Shown here piece by piece: positions 42,641 to 54,082 of a DNA stretch of 64,000 bases. Below the pieces are notes generated by a model, which saw nothing but the letters and a program-made list of their open reading frames with translations, ran no database searches and was not told where the DNA came from. Every line of letters starts with the position of its first letter. Position 1 is the first letter of the stretch. The translations under genes and the position numbers were made by a program. Origin of the DNA: Shinisaurus crocodilurus (Eukaryota > Chordata > Lepidosauria > Squamata > Shinisauridae); assembly GCA_021292165.1 (NCBI GenBank), contig CM037879.1, positions 119,663,473 to 119,727,472 on the forward strand. The letters are read 5' to 3'.

Positions 42641-43658
42641 TGTTCTTATGAAGAGTGAGTAGCAATGGAGGAATGCCTAATTGAGTGTCTTCAGGAGAAC
42701 CTGAAAGCTTGAAGAAGACAGCAGCACAGCAGCAGGTGGACCAGGAAGCCAAGCTAGAAGAAGTCAAGGTAGCATCAGAAGAAGGCCAGCAACTACAGAG
42801 AGGAAGACTCCAGGAGGCAGCCTTTCGGGATAGCCGATGAAGAAAAGCAGCAGCAGATAACAGCCACAGCATTCATAGGACAGGTAAGAAGGCTTAGCCT
42901 AATGACATCTCTGCCTGCCTCCTATTGCTGCTGTGTGAGGCCTTTCTGCTAACTGGGCTGAGGGGAGCCAGCTGTGTGGAAGTGCCCAACTTCTGAACTG
43001 CATTCCAAGTGCCATTGGCCTTGAAATTGCTGTGTGTGGGGGGTGGTATTTAGTTAGGCCTGAATACTGATGGCAGAGCACAGTAGCAGCAGCAGCGTAT
43101 ATTCAGCAAACACACACACAGGTCTTGTTTGTAAAGTAGATACTTTTAAAGTAAACCGCAGTAACCTAAGTTTACTTGTGTACTATAAGCTTGATGGTTA
43201 CAGATTTTTAGCAAGCACAGTTCCTTGTTTCTCAGCTAAGCCAAGCAAGTGTCAGTTGAAACTATAAACTGTAAATTGGCCTAACCATCAGAGAGTGATA
43301 GACAAGAATTCTAACATGTTGCTAGGCAACATCCAGAATTCCCTTTCCTGATACAATCATGTGATTCATTCCACTGAACCCTACTGCCCTGACTTCACAG
43401 CTATGATCTAGCTTGGTTTCTCCCTTTGCCCTTTAACCGGGCAAATCTGCCTTAACCCATTACTGGGCAATCAACTTAAAAACTCTCGCTGCAGAGTTGA
43501 CATCTTCTCTTCTCATACTCCAAGAAATACAGCTCCAGGAAGAGCCAACAGATTGGTTTATTAGCCCTTGGAGATATGCTTTGGAGGAGGAAGTAATTGG
43601 GGAGGAGGTGATGGAGGTGCCGCTGCTGAAGTAATTATGGGCAGCAGATATGGCACTA
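42641..43658. other. Unassigned
   Basis: No gene or named repeat. The open frames here have no recognised domain. Confidence 0.35.
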
Positions 43659-43672
43659 GGGGGGGGGGGGGG
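43659..43672. repeat. Poly(G) run, 14 bases
   Basis: Fourteen consecutive G residues. The length is likely variable, and errors in the assembly are possible here. Confidence 0.9.
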
Positions 43673-43686
43673 CTCCGCAGGCCAGC

Positions 43687-43720
43687 TAAGGAGTGTACCT
43701 AGTTTCTCTCTGACTCAGAC
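43687..43720 (+). repeat. Fragment of the LTR-like element
   Basis: GGAGTGTACCTAGTTTCTCT and CTGACTCAG repeat the sequence at 40630-40660 over about 28 identical bases. No other part of the LTR is visible beside it. Confidence 0.6.
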
Positions 43721-43739
43721 TGGTTGTCCTATCAGCATG

Positions 43740-45600
43740 CATTCAGGTCTCCTGGTGCTAGTAATTAATGCCACAATAAGATCTCTGTTATCTATGACCT
43801 GATCATGGGTGAGAAAGCTGACCTGCTATGCATGAGACGTGGGTGGGAGTGTTAGCTGTGGTAAGTTTATCCCAGCTGTGCCCACCAGGTATTAGGTACA
43901 GAACTAGCATAGACTTGAAGGTCAAGGAGGGGCAGAGTTGCCCTTATATATAAGAGCTCCCTCTCCCTCTCTAGACTTCTTGTCTGGGTGAGTACTAATC
44001 TGGAATGTCTTTACCTGGTGTTGTGCTCACAGCACAGATTAGGGATTCTGTTGGGTTACCACCCACCCTACTGCTGCCCAACAGTCTCCGTGCCTGAGCT
44101 GACAGAAGTGGTCTCAGGCTTGGTACTGAGGACACCCAGGCTGTGGGTCCTGGGTGACTTCAACTTCCTCACTGATTTCTAGGACAGTTCAGGACTTCAT
44201 TGCTGCCATGACAACCATGGGGCTGTTGCAACATGTCATTAGCTCAATGCATGTGGTGCTGCTAGGACATACTCTTGATATGGTCTTCACTACTGGGGAG
44301 GATGATGGTGATGTGGGTGTGGGGGACCAATCACTGGGCCCATTCTGGGTCAGATCACACTCTGTTGAGGTTTAGACATCTGGCTCCATTCTCTCTCTGG
44401 AGACCTATTAGAAAAGTCTACTTCAGGAGAATGATGGAACCTGATGGATTCCTGCCCTGAGAGCTCTGTGGGATTGTTCTGCTGATGTGGCTGGTGTCCT
44501 GTCAAAGCCTTGGTCTCCCAGTGAGATTTGGATGTGAGCAGTGTGGTTGACATGATTGCTCCTGAGTCCTGAGCACTTTTTTCTCTAGCTGAGCCCATTC
44601 GGCACCATCAGGACTGGTGCAGGGCAGTTTGGCGCCCTAGGCAAAGTTATATTTAGCGCCCCCCCCTCTCGTGCCGGGGGGGGGCTCCGGAGCAAAGCAG
44701 CTGGGAAATGCCTGCTTGCCCAGCACCCGCCCGCCTGCCCACCGGCCGCCTCCAGCAGCCGCTTTCCCCGCTGCCAAGCCAGCCTCGCCCACTGCGCAGC
44801 ATCTTCGGACCGGTTGCCGCCGCCATGCATGATCCTGACCCGGCCTAGCTCCGGGAGCCGAGGAAAGCCGAGCGCGACCCCGAGCTCGCCCGGCGCCCGC
44901 AATCCCCCCCACACTGACCTGGTGGTGCCTTTGTCGGCCAGGTGGCCAGGCAGGGCAGGAGCGCGCCGGCGGTGCCAGCGAGGAAGAGTCGGCCGGAAGG
45001 AGTGCAGCATTTCTGCGCCCTCTTCAGCCACGCTCCCTAGGCAGCTGCCTAGTTTGCCTAGCAGTAGCGCTGGCCCTGGGCACTATGGTATCCTGTGGAG
45101 CTGAAGGATATGAAGCAAAGGTGAACACAGATTGAATGGATATGGAGGAAGACTCATCCTGAATCTGGCTGAACACAGATTAGAGCCCACTATTAAGCCT
45201 ACTCTGTGGCAGTGATCGTGGCAAAGAAGAATTTCTTTTCCACCCTCATTGCATCCTCTCAGTGTCACTCTGCAGAGCTTTTTTGTGTAGTTTGTGGACT
45301 TGTACAGGCTGATCAGAAGAAAAATCTAATTGAACCCTCAACTGCCTGTTGTGCTCAATTTGCAGTACACTTTGAGAATAACTTGGACTCTATAGGTGAT
45401 GCAAATGAGATGGTGGAAGTGTCCAGTGTACCATCTTATCCATTTTTTATTGGATGAGTTTCAATTGTTGAGGCCTGATGATGTGGACAGAGTGCTTGGA
45501 TCTGTCTATCTACCTGTGCTCTTGACCCCTGCCCTTGGTTGATAACAGTCAGTAGATCTGGCCTGAGGAGGACCTGGATCCAGGAATGGTATGTTAAATA
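43740..45600 (+). pseudogene. L2-type LINE, endonuclease and inter-domain region, split by a hAT element
   Basis: The frames at 43988-44375 encode a decayed L2 endonuclease: LGYHPPYCCPTVSVPELTEV, PRLWVLGDFNF, FIAAMTTMGLLQHVISSMHV, GHTLDMVFTTGED and GPFWVRSHSVEV. These match the GDFN and final SDH motif areas. After the hAT insert at 44609-45078 the linker continues (VAVIVAKKNFFSTLIASSQC, then HSAELFCVVCGLVQ). Many stops and frame changes show age. The reverse transcriptase of this copy is not present. Confidence 0.7.
44609..45078 (-). mobile_element. hAT element, variable-interior family hAT-V, copy 2
   Basis: On the minus strand it begins CAGGGCCAGCGCTACTGC and ends ...GCCCTGCACCAGTCCTG. 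The flanks GGCACCAT (44601-44608) and GGCACTAT (45079-45086) match at 7 of 8 positions. It shares both ends and some inner blocks with copy 1 (for example TGCTTTGCTCCGGAGCC and GCGCTCCTGCCCTGCCTG), but the rest of the CpG-rich interior differs. Its insertion into the L2 copy shows that it is younger than that LINE. Confidence 0.85.
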
Positions 45601-46288
45601 AGGGCATGTTAAATAACAGGGTATAATGTTATAACGGCAGCAGAAGTGAATGTTGGGATAACCTATGTGGGGTGTCTTCCACATATTGGTGTTAGTAGCA
45701 ACAGAATACCCTAGTGAACAGGTGATTCACCATACGGTATATAGAGGAAAGCATATGATATAGTTATCTCTTTGTGTGCAAATTATGCAAGTGTGCAAAA
45801 CTACAAATATTCATAAGCTTAGACTAAGAACATTAAATGAAACATCACCTCTGCTCCCATAGAATAGGCATTCTTGTTCTGTGATTTTTCCATGGCACCC
45901 TTTGCTTACAGTCTCATTCCCTGACTATCCAACAATAAAGCTCTGCAAAACATTGACTACAATCCAACAACTGAGCACTCAAGTTGAAGTTTAAAATATA
46001 GGATCAATCAGATCAAAGAAGACTACAAGATACCAAGAATAAAACTTTTCTTTTTGTTCATGATTCAGAGGCTTGAATCAGGATAAGGATTTTTATGACA
46101 CTACATATGTTAATCGGTTTACCTAGTGCCAGGATGTTTGTATTATCAGCAACAACTGCACTGTGAATGACCACTGTTAATAAGGTGAATTTCACTCTCA
46201 CAACATTCTGCATTTAATTTCCTTTTGACATCACTGTTTACAATCCCCCCCATGCAGTGTACACAAACCTGAAACTCTCCTCAGTACT
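45601..46288. other. Unique DNA
   Basis: No gene or named repeat. Confidence 0.4.
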
Positions 46289-46365
46289 CCATGCATCTGA
46301 TGAAGTGTGCATGGAAGCTTGTTAGTCTTTAAGGTGTCACAAGACTTTTTCTTGCTTTTGCCTTA
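46289..46365. repeat. Family U fragment
   Basis: CATGCATCTGATGAAGTGTG, then GAAGCTTGTTAGTCTTTAAG and GTGTCACAAGACTTTTTC match the repeat at 50615-50735 in opposite orientation. Confidence 0.55.
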
Positions 46366-46494
46366 TACCAAGTCAGTCCATCTATTGTCTTCACTATTTG
46401 TCAGAGGCTCACCATGGTTCCAGGCAGGCATCTTTCCCAGACCTACCTGAACATCCCAGAGACTGAACATGGAACATTTGACATGCAGAGCCTG

Positions 46495-46570
46495 TGCTTT
46501 ATTTATTTATTTAATACATTTTTATACCGCCCAATAGCCAAAGCTCTCTGGGTGGTTTACAACCACAGAA
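46495..46570 (-). repeat. LINE-like 3' tail fragment, minus strand
   Basis: TTTATTTATTTATTTAATAC then ATTTTTATACCGCCCAATAG and CTCTCTGGGTGGTTTACAAC. It is nearly identical to 52130-52203. Confidence 0.7.
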
Positions 46571-49500
46571 TGATGGCTCTTCCCAATATAGGTATGGTTC
46601 AAGTTATTGCTTCAGTTTGTACAATCATAGCACCTCAAAGAAAGGCAGTGATAACCATTGCATAAACCATTGCCACATGGAGATGCTGGTTTTCACACAA
46701 AGAACAACTCTAAGGAGTGCTATCAGTCATGTTCTCTGGCCTCAGTCGTCACTGTGGCACAGAGGAGGAGGATACTTCATTAACTCTGGAACTTCCAGGC
46801 CAGAGGATGTGGCTTTACTACTCCCCTCAGACTCAGAGGGCACCCCTCCAATGCAATTCTCACTGCCTCCATGCTATAGGAGCCAGCAATGGCAGAATCA
46901 GACAATTGAATGGCCCTTTAAGAAGTAGATGGCTCCTCAGAGTGGGTGGAGTTAACATCAGTTCCAGACCTGCCAGCCTTCCAGAAAGCTTCAAAAGGCC
47001 TCTGGCTGTTACTGAGGCAACAACTCTTCCTGAGTTCTAGCCAGCATAGGTCTGTTCAGGGTCCTGAAAGGCCTCACCTCATAGCCAGAATGGACTCTGT
47101 TTCACCCTTCTAGTAAGTGCAACTGCTTCAGATTGTCTCCCATGGGAACCTTGAGCTGAGCTAGACAGTATTGGACTGTGAGTCCAGCAGCCATTGTTGC
47201 TAGCAAACTGCTTTTGTGTGGGACCCATTGTTTCATCAGAACTTGGCCATACAGCAAAGAGGTGGGGGCTGAAGGAAGACTCATGCAATAAACTGCCTTT
47301 AAAATGTTTTATCTTCTATATTTCTTGTTTTAAAGGATGTTCCCAACCTTAACACTTACAGTACAATAACCTTAAGTAAGTATATAAATTCCCAGTATTA
47401 GCTGAAATTTCTGTCTTGTGAGTGTTATCCAGTGGAATAGGTAGCATCCACTTGGGACTTGTTTTCATCTTTCCCTGCCTTAATTTGCCAAGTTAAAAAA
47501 AATGGCACAGGAACTGTCAGCAGTACTGTATATTTTGTCTGCTGTGTATGTCCATTCCAAGATAAACGTAGCTGTGGGAAATGAATAATGCCATCTGCAC
47601 TAAAAAAAGAAAAGGAAAAAAATATGTATTTATAAATAACCAGAGAAAGGGAAGAAGGGAGAAAACAAGCCCAGAAATATTACGCTCTCTGATAAATTGA
47701 TAGGTACAGAAATCCAAATAGTGATATCAGGTGCTATCTAAAGTGTGTGTTCAACTACAGTCCTATTACATTAAAGATGGTAACAAAAAAAAAACAATGT
47801 TTCTGAAAACCTTGTAGCAACCAATACAAACAAAAGAGAAGCATAAAATTGATAAGGAAATGGAAGTGGCTTGATTAGATCAATTCTATTAAAAGCACTG
47901 AAGGACAATAAATGATTCAATAGAGGTAATCTGCAGTTCAGGTTTACTCAGTAATCCACTGGAGGTCTTTGTCAAAATCTTTTGACAAGCTAATTAAAAG
48001 AAGACAGTTATGCAGCACTGAGTGTTTACTTTTCACGAAAAGAGTCAACCAATCGGCAAACTTCTACATCCATATTTTCCCCGTCAGCGGTGTCATGGTG
48101 ACCTTTCCTGATAGCATGAATAAACTTCTCCTTCCTCATGATAGCTTCATAGCAACTTAGTATTTAAATAATGTACCCTTCTGTTTGAAAGACAGAATGC
48201 AAATTGGCAGACTCGGAAAATCCATTTATTGCAAACGCTATAGTTTGTTCAGTGTAAGCTATGATGATGAAGAAATATTTGTGCCTCCAGGAAATGGATT
48301 AAACTGGGCATTTATCACCACTTGCACCTGTACTTTCTATTTCCTTTCTCTTTCAGATCCATGCCTAGAAAACAACTAAATAATGGGGTGGGGAAGAGAG
48401 ATCCTGTTTCTTAAATTGTGTTATAATTATTCATTTTGCCCTTGTAATATCCAAAGAAAACACAATCCATGACCTGGATAGATAGTGAGGGTATGATTTT
48501 ATTATATGTACAAAGAAACACCAGTTCACTGCTATGTCTCTTGGTCACCCTAGGCTTCTGGAGCATTGATACTATCTCTGTCTGCTTTTCTGGAAGTGCT
48601 CAGTCATTTATTTTTATCACCTCCACAATCTCCATACAAGTCGATGTCTCCCATTGACTTGTATGAGGGAAGATTGTGTGAGGTTCCATTCTGGAAGACT
48701 TTAAAAAGCTGGAAGTAAATTGTACCCCTTCCTCCCCTTATTTGGGGAACAGCAGTCTCTGAAGTGAGAAACACTTTTGCTCCCACATCCTCTACTGTGT
48801 CCTTGGCTGCAGCCCATTTATTTTCTCCCTGAAAATTATTAGGAGCTGTTCACATTACTTTATATTAAATAATAATGGATGGAAAACTGCTAGGTTGGGC
48901 AGAAAGTAGCATGGAATGGCCCAATTAGCTGTGGTTTCCTGAGGTGTGTACATCATTTGTACATCCGTGCAGTGAAATACACAAAGTGAATCTACACATG
49001 TTTGTATGCTTTTCATGTGGGGGGGGGGAATCACATGTGAAGGAGTCATAAATCAATTGCAGTACAAGAGATGTGAAAGTTGTTGTGCTGAAAAGGATTG
49101 GCAGCTGTCATTTGGAACCCCACACGTGGCAGTATTTTTTCTCCTCTTGCCAAAGCTGGTTGTTGTTGTTTTTAATGATGCTGGGCCTGCTTCCCAGGCG
49201 AGCTTCCCACACAAATTGAACTGCACCACTCTTGGAGGTGCAACACAGCCAGAACCTTATTGACTCCAGTCTTTTAAAGATTCCCTCTGTGTAAAAAGCA
49301 TCCCACCATGCCAGAGAAAAGGCAAACATGCTTATCATGTACTGCCAGATACAAGAGAATAAGGGAGACACATTTCTATATTTACCATATGGTAGGATTG
49401 CTTCTAGGACCTTCCACAGCTAAGCATCAGTAAAAAAAATCAAATCAGAAAGAGAGCTATTCTAGAGGTGTGCAAAGCTGCAGCATTATTATCAATTTTG

Positions 49501-49756
49501 CTCTTCATTTTCTCCTTTGTTATGTTTCCCCCAGTACGTTGAATCAGAAATCTATTTGACCATAAGAGTAAACCCTTACTGAATGTGTGGGGACAAGGAT
49601 CCAATATCTTCTCTTCAGTACTGGGCAATTCTAGGTGCATCCATGAACTTTATAAAACAGAGCAGACTAATAACAGAATACTTCGTATTATGTTTCCTTT
49701 GAGTAGCTCCCCCCCCGTTCTAAGTTCAGCAATAAGCCTTATATGGAGGCTGATAT
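46571..49756. other. Mostly unique DNA
   Basis: Over 3 kb with no gene or major repeat recognised. A G-run lies near 49019-49028. A polypyrimidine tract followed by TTTCAG at about 48330-48356 looks like a splice acceptor, but I cannot find a matching exon. Confidence 0.4.
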
Positions 49757-49790
49757 TCATAAGACCATAAGAAGAGCCATGCTGGATCCT
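49757..49790 (-). repeat. CR1 3' terminus fragment
   Basis: ATAAGACCATAAGAAGAGCC and ATGCTGGATCC match the CR1 3' end on the minus strand. The sequence then changes to CTAGGGATGTG, a phrase also seen at other repeat starts. Confidence 0.5.
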
Positions 49791-50072
49791 AGGGATGTGT
49801 GAACATAGATTTGCAGATTTTCGGGCGACTTTTGCTCTGTCATCTGCCAATTTGCAGATTTGGATTTTGTGCAAATGAACCACCCCACCTCTTAGATCTT
49901 TTAGATGACTGAGTTATCCCAAGAAGATATAATGCAAGATATATATATTCTCCAGCCATCCCACTCACAGGAGATTTCTATCCGTAACTCTTTCTATACT
50001 TGCAGCTAGTTCCTACCTCAGCAATGTGCTCCTTATGTTTTTACAACCATGTCCAAATTCTGTAAACAGCTG

Positions 50073-50235
50073 TTAAGAACATAAAAAGAGTCGTGCTGGA
50101 TTAGACTAAAAGCCGATCTAGTCCAGCAATTCTGTTCCCATAATGGCCAGCCAGATGTCTATGAGAAGCTCACAAACAGGACATGAGTGCAATAGCACCC
50201 TCCTGCTTGTGTTCCCCAGCAATCAGTATTCAGAC
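50073..50235 (-). pseudogene. CR1 LINE 3' UTR, minus strand
   Basis: GAACATAAAAAGAGTCGTGC, TCTAGTCCAGCAATTCTG and TGCAATAGCACCCTCCTGC match the CR1 3' UTR at 18362-18500. No coding sequence remains. Confidence 0.7.
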
Positions 50236-50416
50236 TTACCGGTACTACTATTTGCCTCAGTTCCTCAGACTTCCTTTCTGAAAATATCAGTTCAGGTGCG
50301 GGTATCTGCCCTACATTTTCTGCAGTGAAGATGGCTGCAAATAATTCATTCAGCTTCTCTGCAATCTCAGTATTATCCTTTAGTACTCCTTTAACTCACT
50401 TGTTATGAAACAGACC

Positions 50417-50562
50417 CAGTGCTTTTTTTCTGGTGGAACTCACCGGAACTGAGTTCCAGCACCTTTTCTTCTATTAATTGCATTACAATTTAATCGCCAT
50501 CTACTCCCGAGGAAATGTAATCCAAGAGTTCCGGTACCCTTTTCTCCAGAAAAAAAGCACTG
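50417..50562. mobile_element. hAT MITE with perfect 8-bp target duplication
   Basis: The ends are CAGTGCTTTTTTTCTGG and, inverted, CAGTGCTTTTTTTCTGG, with 17 matching bases. AACAGACC flanks it on both sides (50409-50416 and 50563-50570). The 146-bp body has no coding capacity. Confidence 0.9.
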
Positions 50563-50614
50563 AACAGACCAACTGCCTCCCAAGCCAGTTTCCTCTTTCT
50601 AATATATGTAACAA

Positions 50615-50735
50615 TTTCCAAAAGGGTGGCTGCATTAGTCTGTTGCAGCAAAAACAAAGAGTCTTATGGCACATTAAAGACTAACACATTTATTCTGCTT
50701 TAAGCTTTCATGGACTGTAGCCCATATCAGATGCA
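50615..50735. repeat. Family U repeat
   Basis: GGTGGCTGCATTAGTCTGTT, GCAGCAAAAACAAAGAGTC, ATTAAAGACTAACACATTTA and TTTCATGGACTGTAGCCC form a family common in reptile DNA. Fragments recur at 6095, 46289 and 51300. I do not know which class it belongs to. Confidence 0.55.
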
Positions 50736-50757
50736 TGGTTATTGAGAATTTCAGGTA

Positions 50758-51009
50758 CAGGCAGTCCCCAGGTTACGAACGAGTTCCGTTCTTAAGAATG
50801 TCTTTAAGTCAAATTTGTATGTAAGTCGGAACAGCATAGCATTCTATACATTAAAATCGGGATTTACACAAACTGTGTTAATTACGCAAATTGTGTCGTA
50901 TACTACGCTATGTACTCTACATAAACGACGTAGTGCCGGGGAACCCAGAAGTCCGTTCTTAAGTGTGGGTTGTCTGTAAGTCGGACGTTCTTAACTTAGG
51001 GACTGCCTG
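50758..51009. mobile_element. Tc1/mariner-type MITE, TA target duplication
   Basis: The left end is CAGGCAGTCCCCAGGTTACG and the right end, inverted, is CAGGCAGTCCCTAAGTTAAG. TA flanks it on both sides (50756-50757 and 51010-51011). The inner arms are also mirrored: TCTTTAAGTCAAATTTGTAT and GTAAGTCGGA both occur. It is 252 bp and non-coding. Confidence 0.8.
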
Positions 51010-52129
51010 TATATATACAGTACATATATTGATGGTGGTAACAGTGGATAAGTGTCCAAAAGCCCACTTCAATCCTGAATAGAATTATGATCTTTCCCTC
51101 CCCAGGAGGATGCACACAAATACAACATTCCCCACATCATTCTCTCTGAAACTCATTTTGTTTGTATATTTTAAAAAAAGAAAAGAAAAATAAAAGACTT
51201 GGGTTTTAAAAATTAACTAAGGAAGATCCCACCAAAGTGTTTCCTTTCAAAATTCAAAATTAGTGTCCCTCTGCAGTCTGTTGTTTAGTTCATTTCATCA
51301 CCTGATGAAGTTGACTGTTGTCTATGAAGGTTCATGCTCTTAATATACAAATATGATAGTCTCTAAGTGCTATGAAGACTGTCTTTTTTTTTTTTTAATG
51401 AACAGTCACAGATTACACATTTCTAAATGTGTCTGTTATTTTGTTTGTTTCTGTGCCCCTTTTGGTTTTTTGGTACCTCTGAACTTACTTGCATGTGTTC
51501 CATCTGTTCCATATAAAGAATGTGAACTGCCAATACACAAGTAGAGCACTCTTAGTCCCATACCAATGTTTTGGCAAAGAGACAGTATATGTTTCCAGCT
51601 ATGATCTGACATCTAGCTAAGAAATCTTTAAACAGGGTTGCTAGGAAAGGTGCCTCAGGCAAGACTTATGAGGCTGATGAAGGCAAAAAAACAAAAACCT
51701 ACCACAGACACAAAACCTTCAGATGTACAACATTACAAGACTGTGCAGAGGTTTACCTCTTGTCCCATCTCCCTCGAGTGTTTGGAATCTTATTTAGTGA
51801 AATACTTAAGGCTGTGCTCATATGTCTTGATGCGAATAATTGTTTCACTCAAAAAGGAACCCCCTTTTATGCCACTGTTTTTGACCCACCAGGTACAGCT
51901 GGTACTGGGCTTTGGAAAACTTTATACCTATCCTTGAGTGTGTGGGGAGTGGGCATCATTTTTGAGATGGATAGGGCAATCCTAGCCATACCATATTTGT
52001 CATCTTCTGCTTCCCTAATTTAAGTGTTTCCAGTGCTGTTGCTGAGGGATGGGACCATAAAAAATCAAACTGTTTAGACTTGAATGTGAAGCAGTAGGGA
52101 TGTGAAGCACGTATTATTGTCAAACTAAA
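51010..52129. other. Mostly unassigned; family U fragment at 51300-51360
   Basis: ACCTGATGAAGTTGACTGTTG, then GTCTATGAAGGTTCATGCTC matches the ATGAAG...GAAGC part of family U. A T-run lies at 51386-51397. Confidence 0.4.
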
Positions 52130-52203
52130 ATTTATTTATTTATTTATTTAATACATTTTTATACCGCCCAATAGCCGAAGCTCTCTGGGCGGTTTACAAC
52201 AGT
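52130..52203 (-). repeat. LINE-like 3' tail fragment, minus strand
   Basis: TTTATTTATTTATTTAATAC and CCGCCCAATAGCCGAAGCTC, nearly identical to 46495-46570. Confidence 0.7.
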
Positions 52204-52216
52204 AATTATTCAGATC

Positions 52217-52475
52217 TTAAAAACATAAGAAGATCTATGCTGGGTCAGACCAAGGGTCCATCTAGTCCAGCATTCTGTTCACACAGTGGCCAACCAGCTG
52301 CCCACGGGAAACCCACAATGAGATGAGTGTAATAGCACCCTCCCAGTCATGTTCCTCAGCAACTGGTACTGGTGTATATTGTTGGCATAATGCCTATGAC
52401 ACTAGATATACCCATCAAGACTAGTAGCCACTGATAACCTTATCCTCCGTCCTCTTTCACCGTGTCTAGTCAATG
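52217..52475 (-). pseudogene. CR1 LINE 3' UTR, minus strand
   Basis: ACATAAGAAGATCTATGCTG, TCTAGTCCAGCATTCTGTTC, CCAACCAGCTGCCC and TTCCTCAGCAACTGGTACTG match the copy at 18362. It ends in unassigned sequence near 52475. Confidence 0.7.
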
Positions 52476-52585
52476 CACCAAGAACCAGGCCCTCAACCTA
52501 TCTCCTATAAGATAATGTGTCATAAGGGACTAACACCTCTGAGGTCCAAGCTAGACTAATGTTTGTCATGTGGTTTGGCCTTGAG

Positions 52586-52787
52586 CAGGGCCGGTGCTAC
52601 CATTAGGCCAACTAGGTGGCTGCCTAGGGCGCCGGGCTGAAGGGGGCGCCAGAAACTCCAACTCCCTCCCGAAAACACTTCACATATATCTACGGAAGAA
52701 AAGCTTTTTTTTTTTTTTTTAAAGTCTTTCTGTGTTGTTTGAACTGTGCGTCGCTGGCTGCTCTCCTCTTCCTCTCCCCCCTGCACG

Positions 52788-52828
<41 letters not shown>

Positions 52829-53837
52829 GCCTTCGCTTCCAAGGAACACACAAACTGACTCTCCCAAAGATTTCTTTTGTGATCATTTGAACTGAGGAGC
52901 GGCAGCAGCAGCAGGAAGAGACGGAGCGGGAGAAGAAATAAGAGGGGAGGGTGGAGGGGAGTTTACATGACATCTCTCTGTGCCGGTTTTAGCAGATCCC
53001 CACTGCAATTCTTTCTTTCTTTTTCCTTTTCACTGTTCAGTTTTACAGGGAGGCGCAGCAAAACAAGAGAGGGAGAGAGGTTGAGAGGGAAAGCTGCAAA
53101 GAGGCGTATAGAGGAGGGCGGGCTGCAAGCTTACTTCGAGCTCCTCCTGCTGTCAGCGCCTCAGCCAATCAAAAGTCTCCGGAGTTGGGAGACGCTGGAG
53201 GAAGCGGCAGCGGAGGAGGAGGAGACGCTTTGTAAAGACAGGCTGGGGGTTGGGCAAAGGAGGCAACACGCGCGCACGCACACACACGCACACGCCTGCC
53301 TAGACGAGGCTCCAGTTTCCTCAGGGGCTCTCGGAGCTGGGCTTTCCTTCGTTCCTGCGCTCTAAAGACTTCCAGTATAAAAGTGTTTTTTCCACACCCG
53401 TTTCAAGCCAGCCTTCCCCCCACACCCCATTTTCAAAATCCCACCGAAAGACACATACTTATATTAAAGTGATTCCTTTCATGGACAATTCACTCCCGCA
53501 GCCACTGATAATGCCTACTGTTTGGGGAAGTCCCCCCCCCCTTCTAGTTCCCTTTGGTACCTTCATATGAAAGTGAAAATCTGTATAATGGATCTTCGCT
53601 TTATCTAACGGGATAACTGAGGATATCTTGATAGATTTCGAGAAATGTAGCAAATTGGTACTACATCAACATGTATTTTATGTATGTTTGTCAATGTTTA
53701 TGATAATAAATTTTTTAGGTTTTGCCAATTGACTTTTAATGGGCATAGGGCTGGAGGGAGGGAGGGCTCAAGTGGGAAGGGGGGGCGCTAAATATCTGAT
53801 CTTGCCTAGGGCACCAAACGACCTTGCACCGGCCCTG
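52586..53837 (+). mobile_element. hAT element, variable-interior family hAT-V, copy 3 (long)
   Basis: GCCTTGAG flanks it exactly on both sides (52578-52585 and 53838-53845). The left end is CAGGGCCGGTGCTACC and the right end ...CTTGCACCGGCCCTG. About 65 and 55 terminal bases match copies 1 and 2, but the 1.1-kb interior is unrelated to theirs. The interior has a T-run near 52707-52721, a (CT)n tract at 52788-52828, a GC-rich part (52890-53360) with a CCAAT-type motif (CAGCCAATCAAAAG near 53161) and a TATA-like TATAAAAG near 53375, then an AT-rich end. No transposase is present. The open frames are short and unrelated to any domain I know. Confidence 0.88.
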
Positions 53838-53845
53838 GCCTTGAG

Positions 53846-54038
53846 TGGCTGATTATTTGAAACAAATAGCAGGGGCAGGGCGTGGGGAAGCTGGGTCAGG
53901 ACCATGGTGTGGAGGTACGGGAATTTAACTCCTTGACCCCACTGAAGTCCCAATCAGAATCACTTTCCCACATACCTACTATTTCTGATGGAAGGAAAGC
54001 TCCCTTTGGAGCTAATGGCAGCTTCCTCCCCTTATGAA

Positions 54039-54082
<44 letters not shown>

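Noticed and set aside
44585..45104. Ala/Arg-rich open frames on both strands
   Set aside because: Same reason: the GC-rich interior of hAT-V copy 2 flanked by its target duplication.
48330..48410. Splice acceptor followed by an exon
   Set aside because: The pyrimidine tract and TTTCAG are good, but every frame downstream is short, and no donor or coding match is visible.
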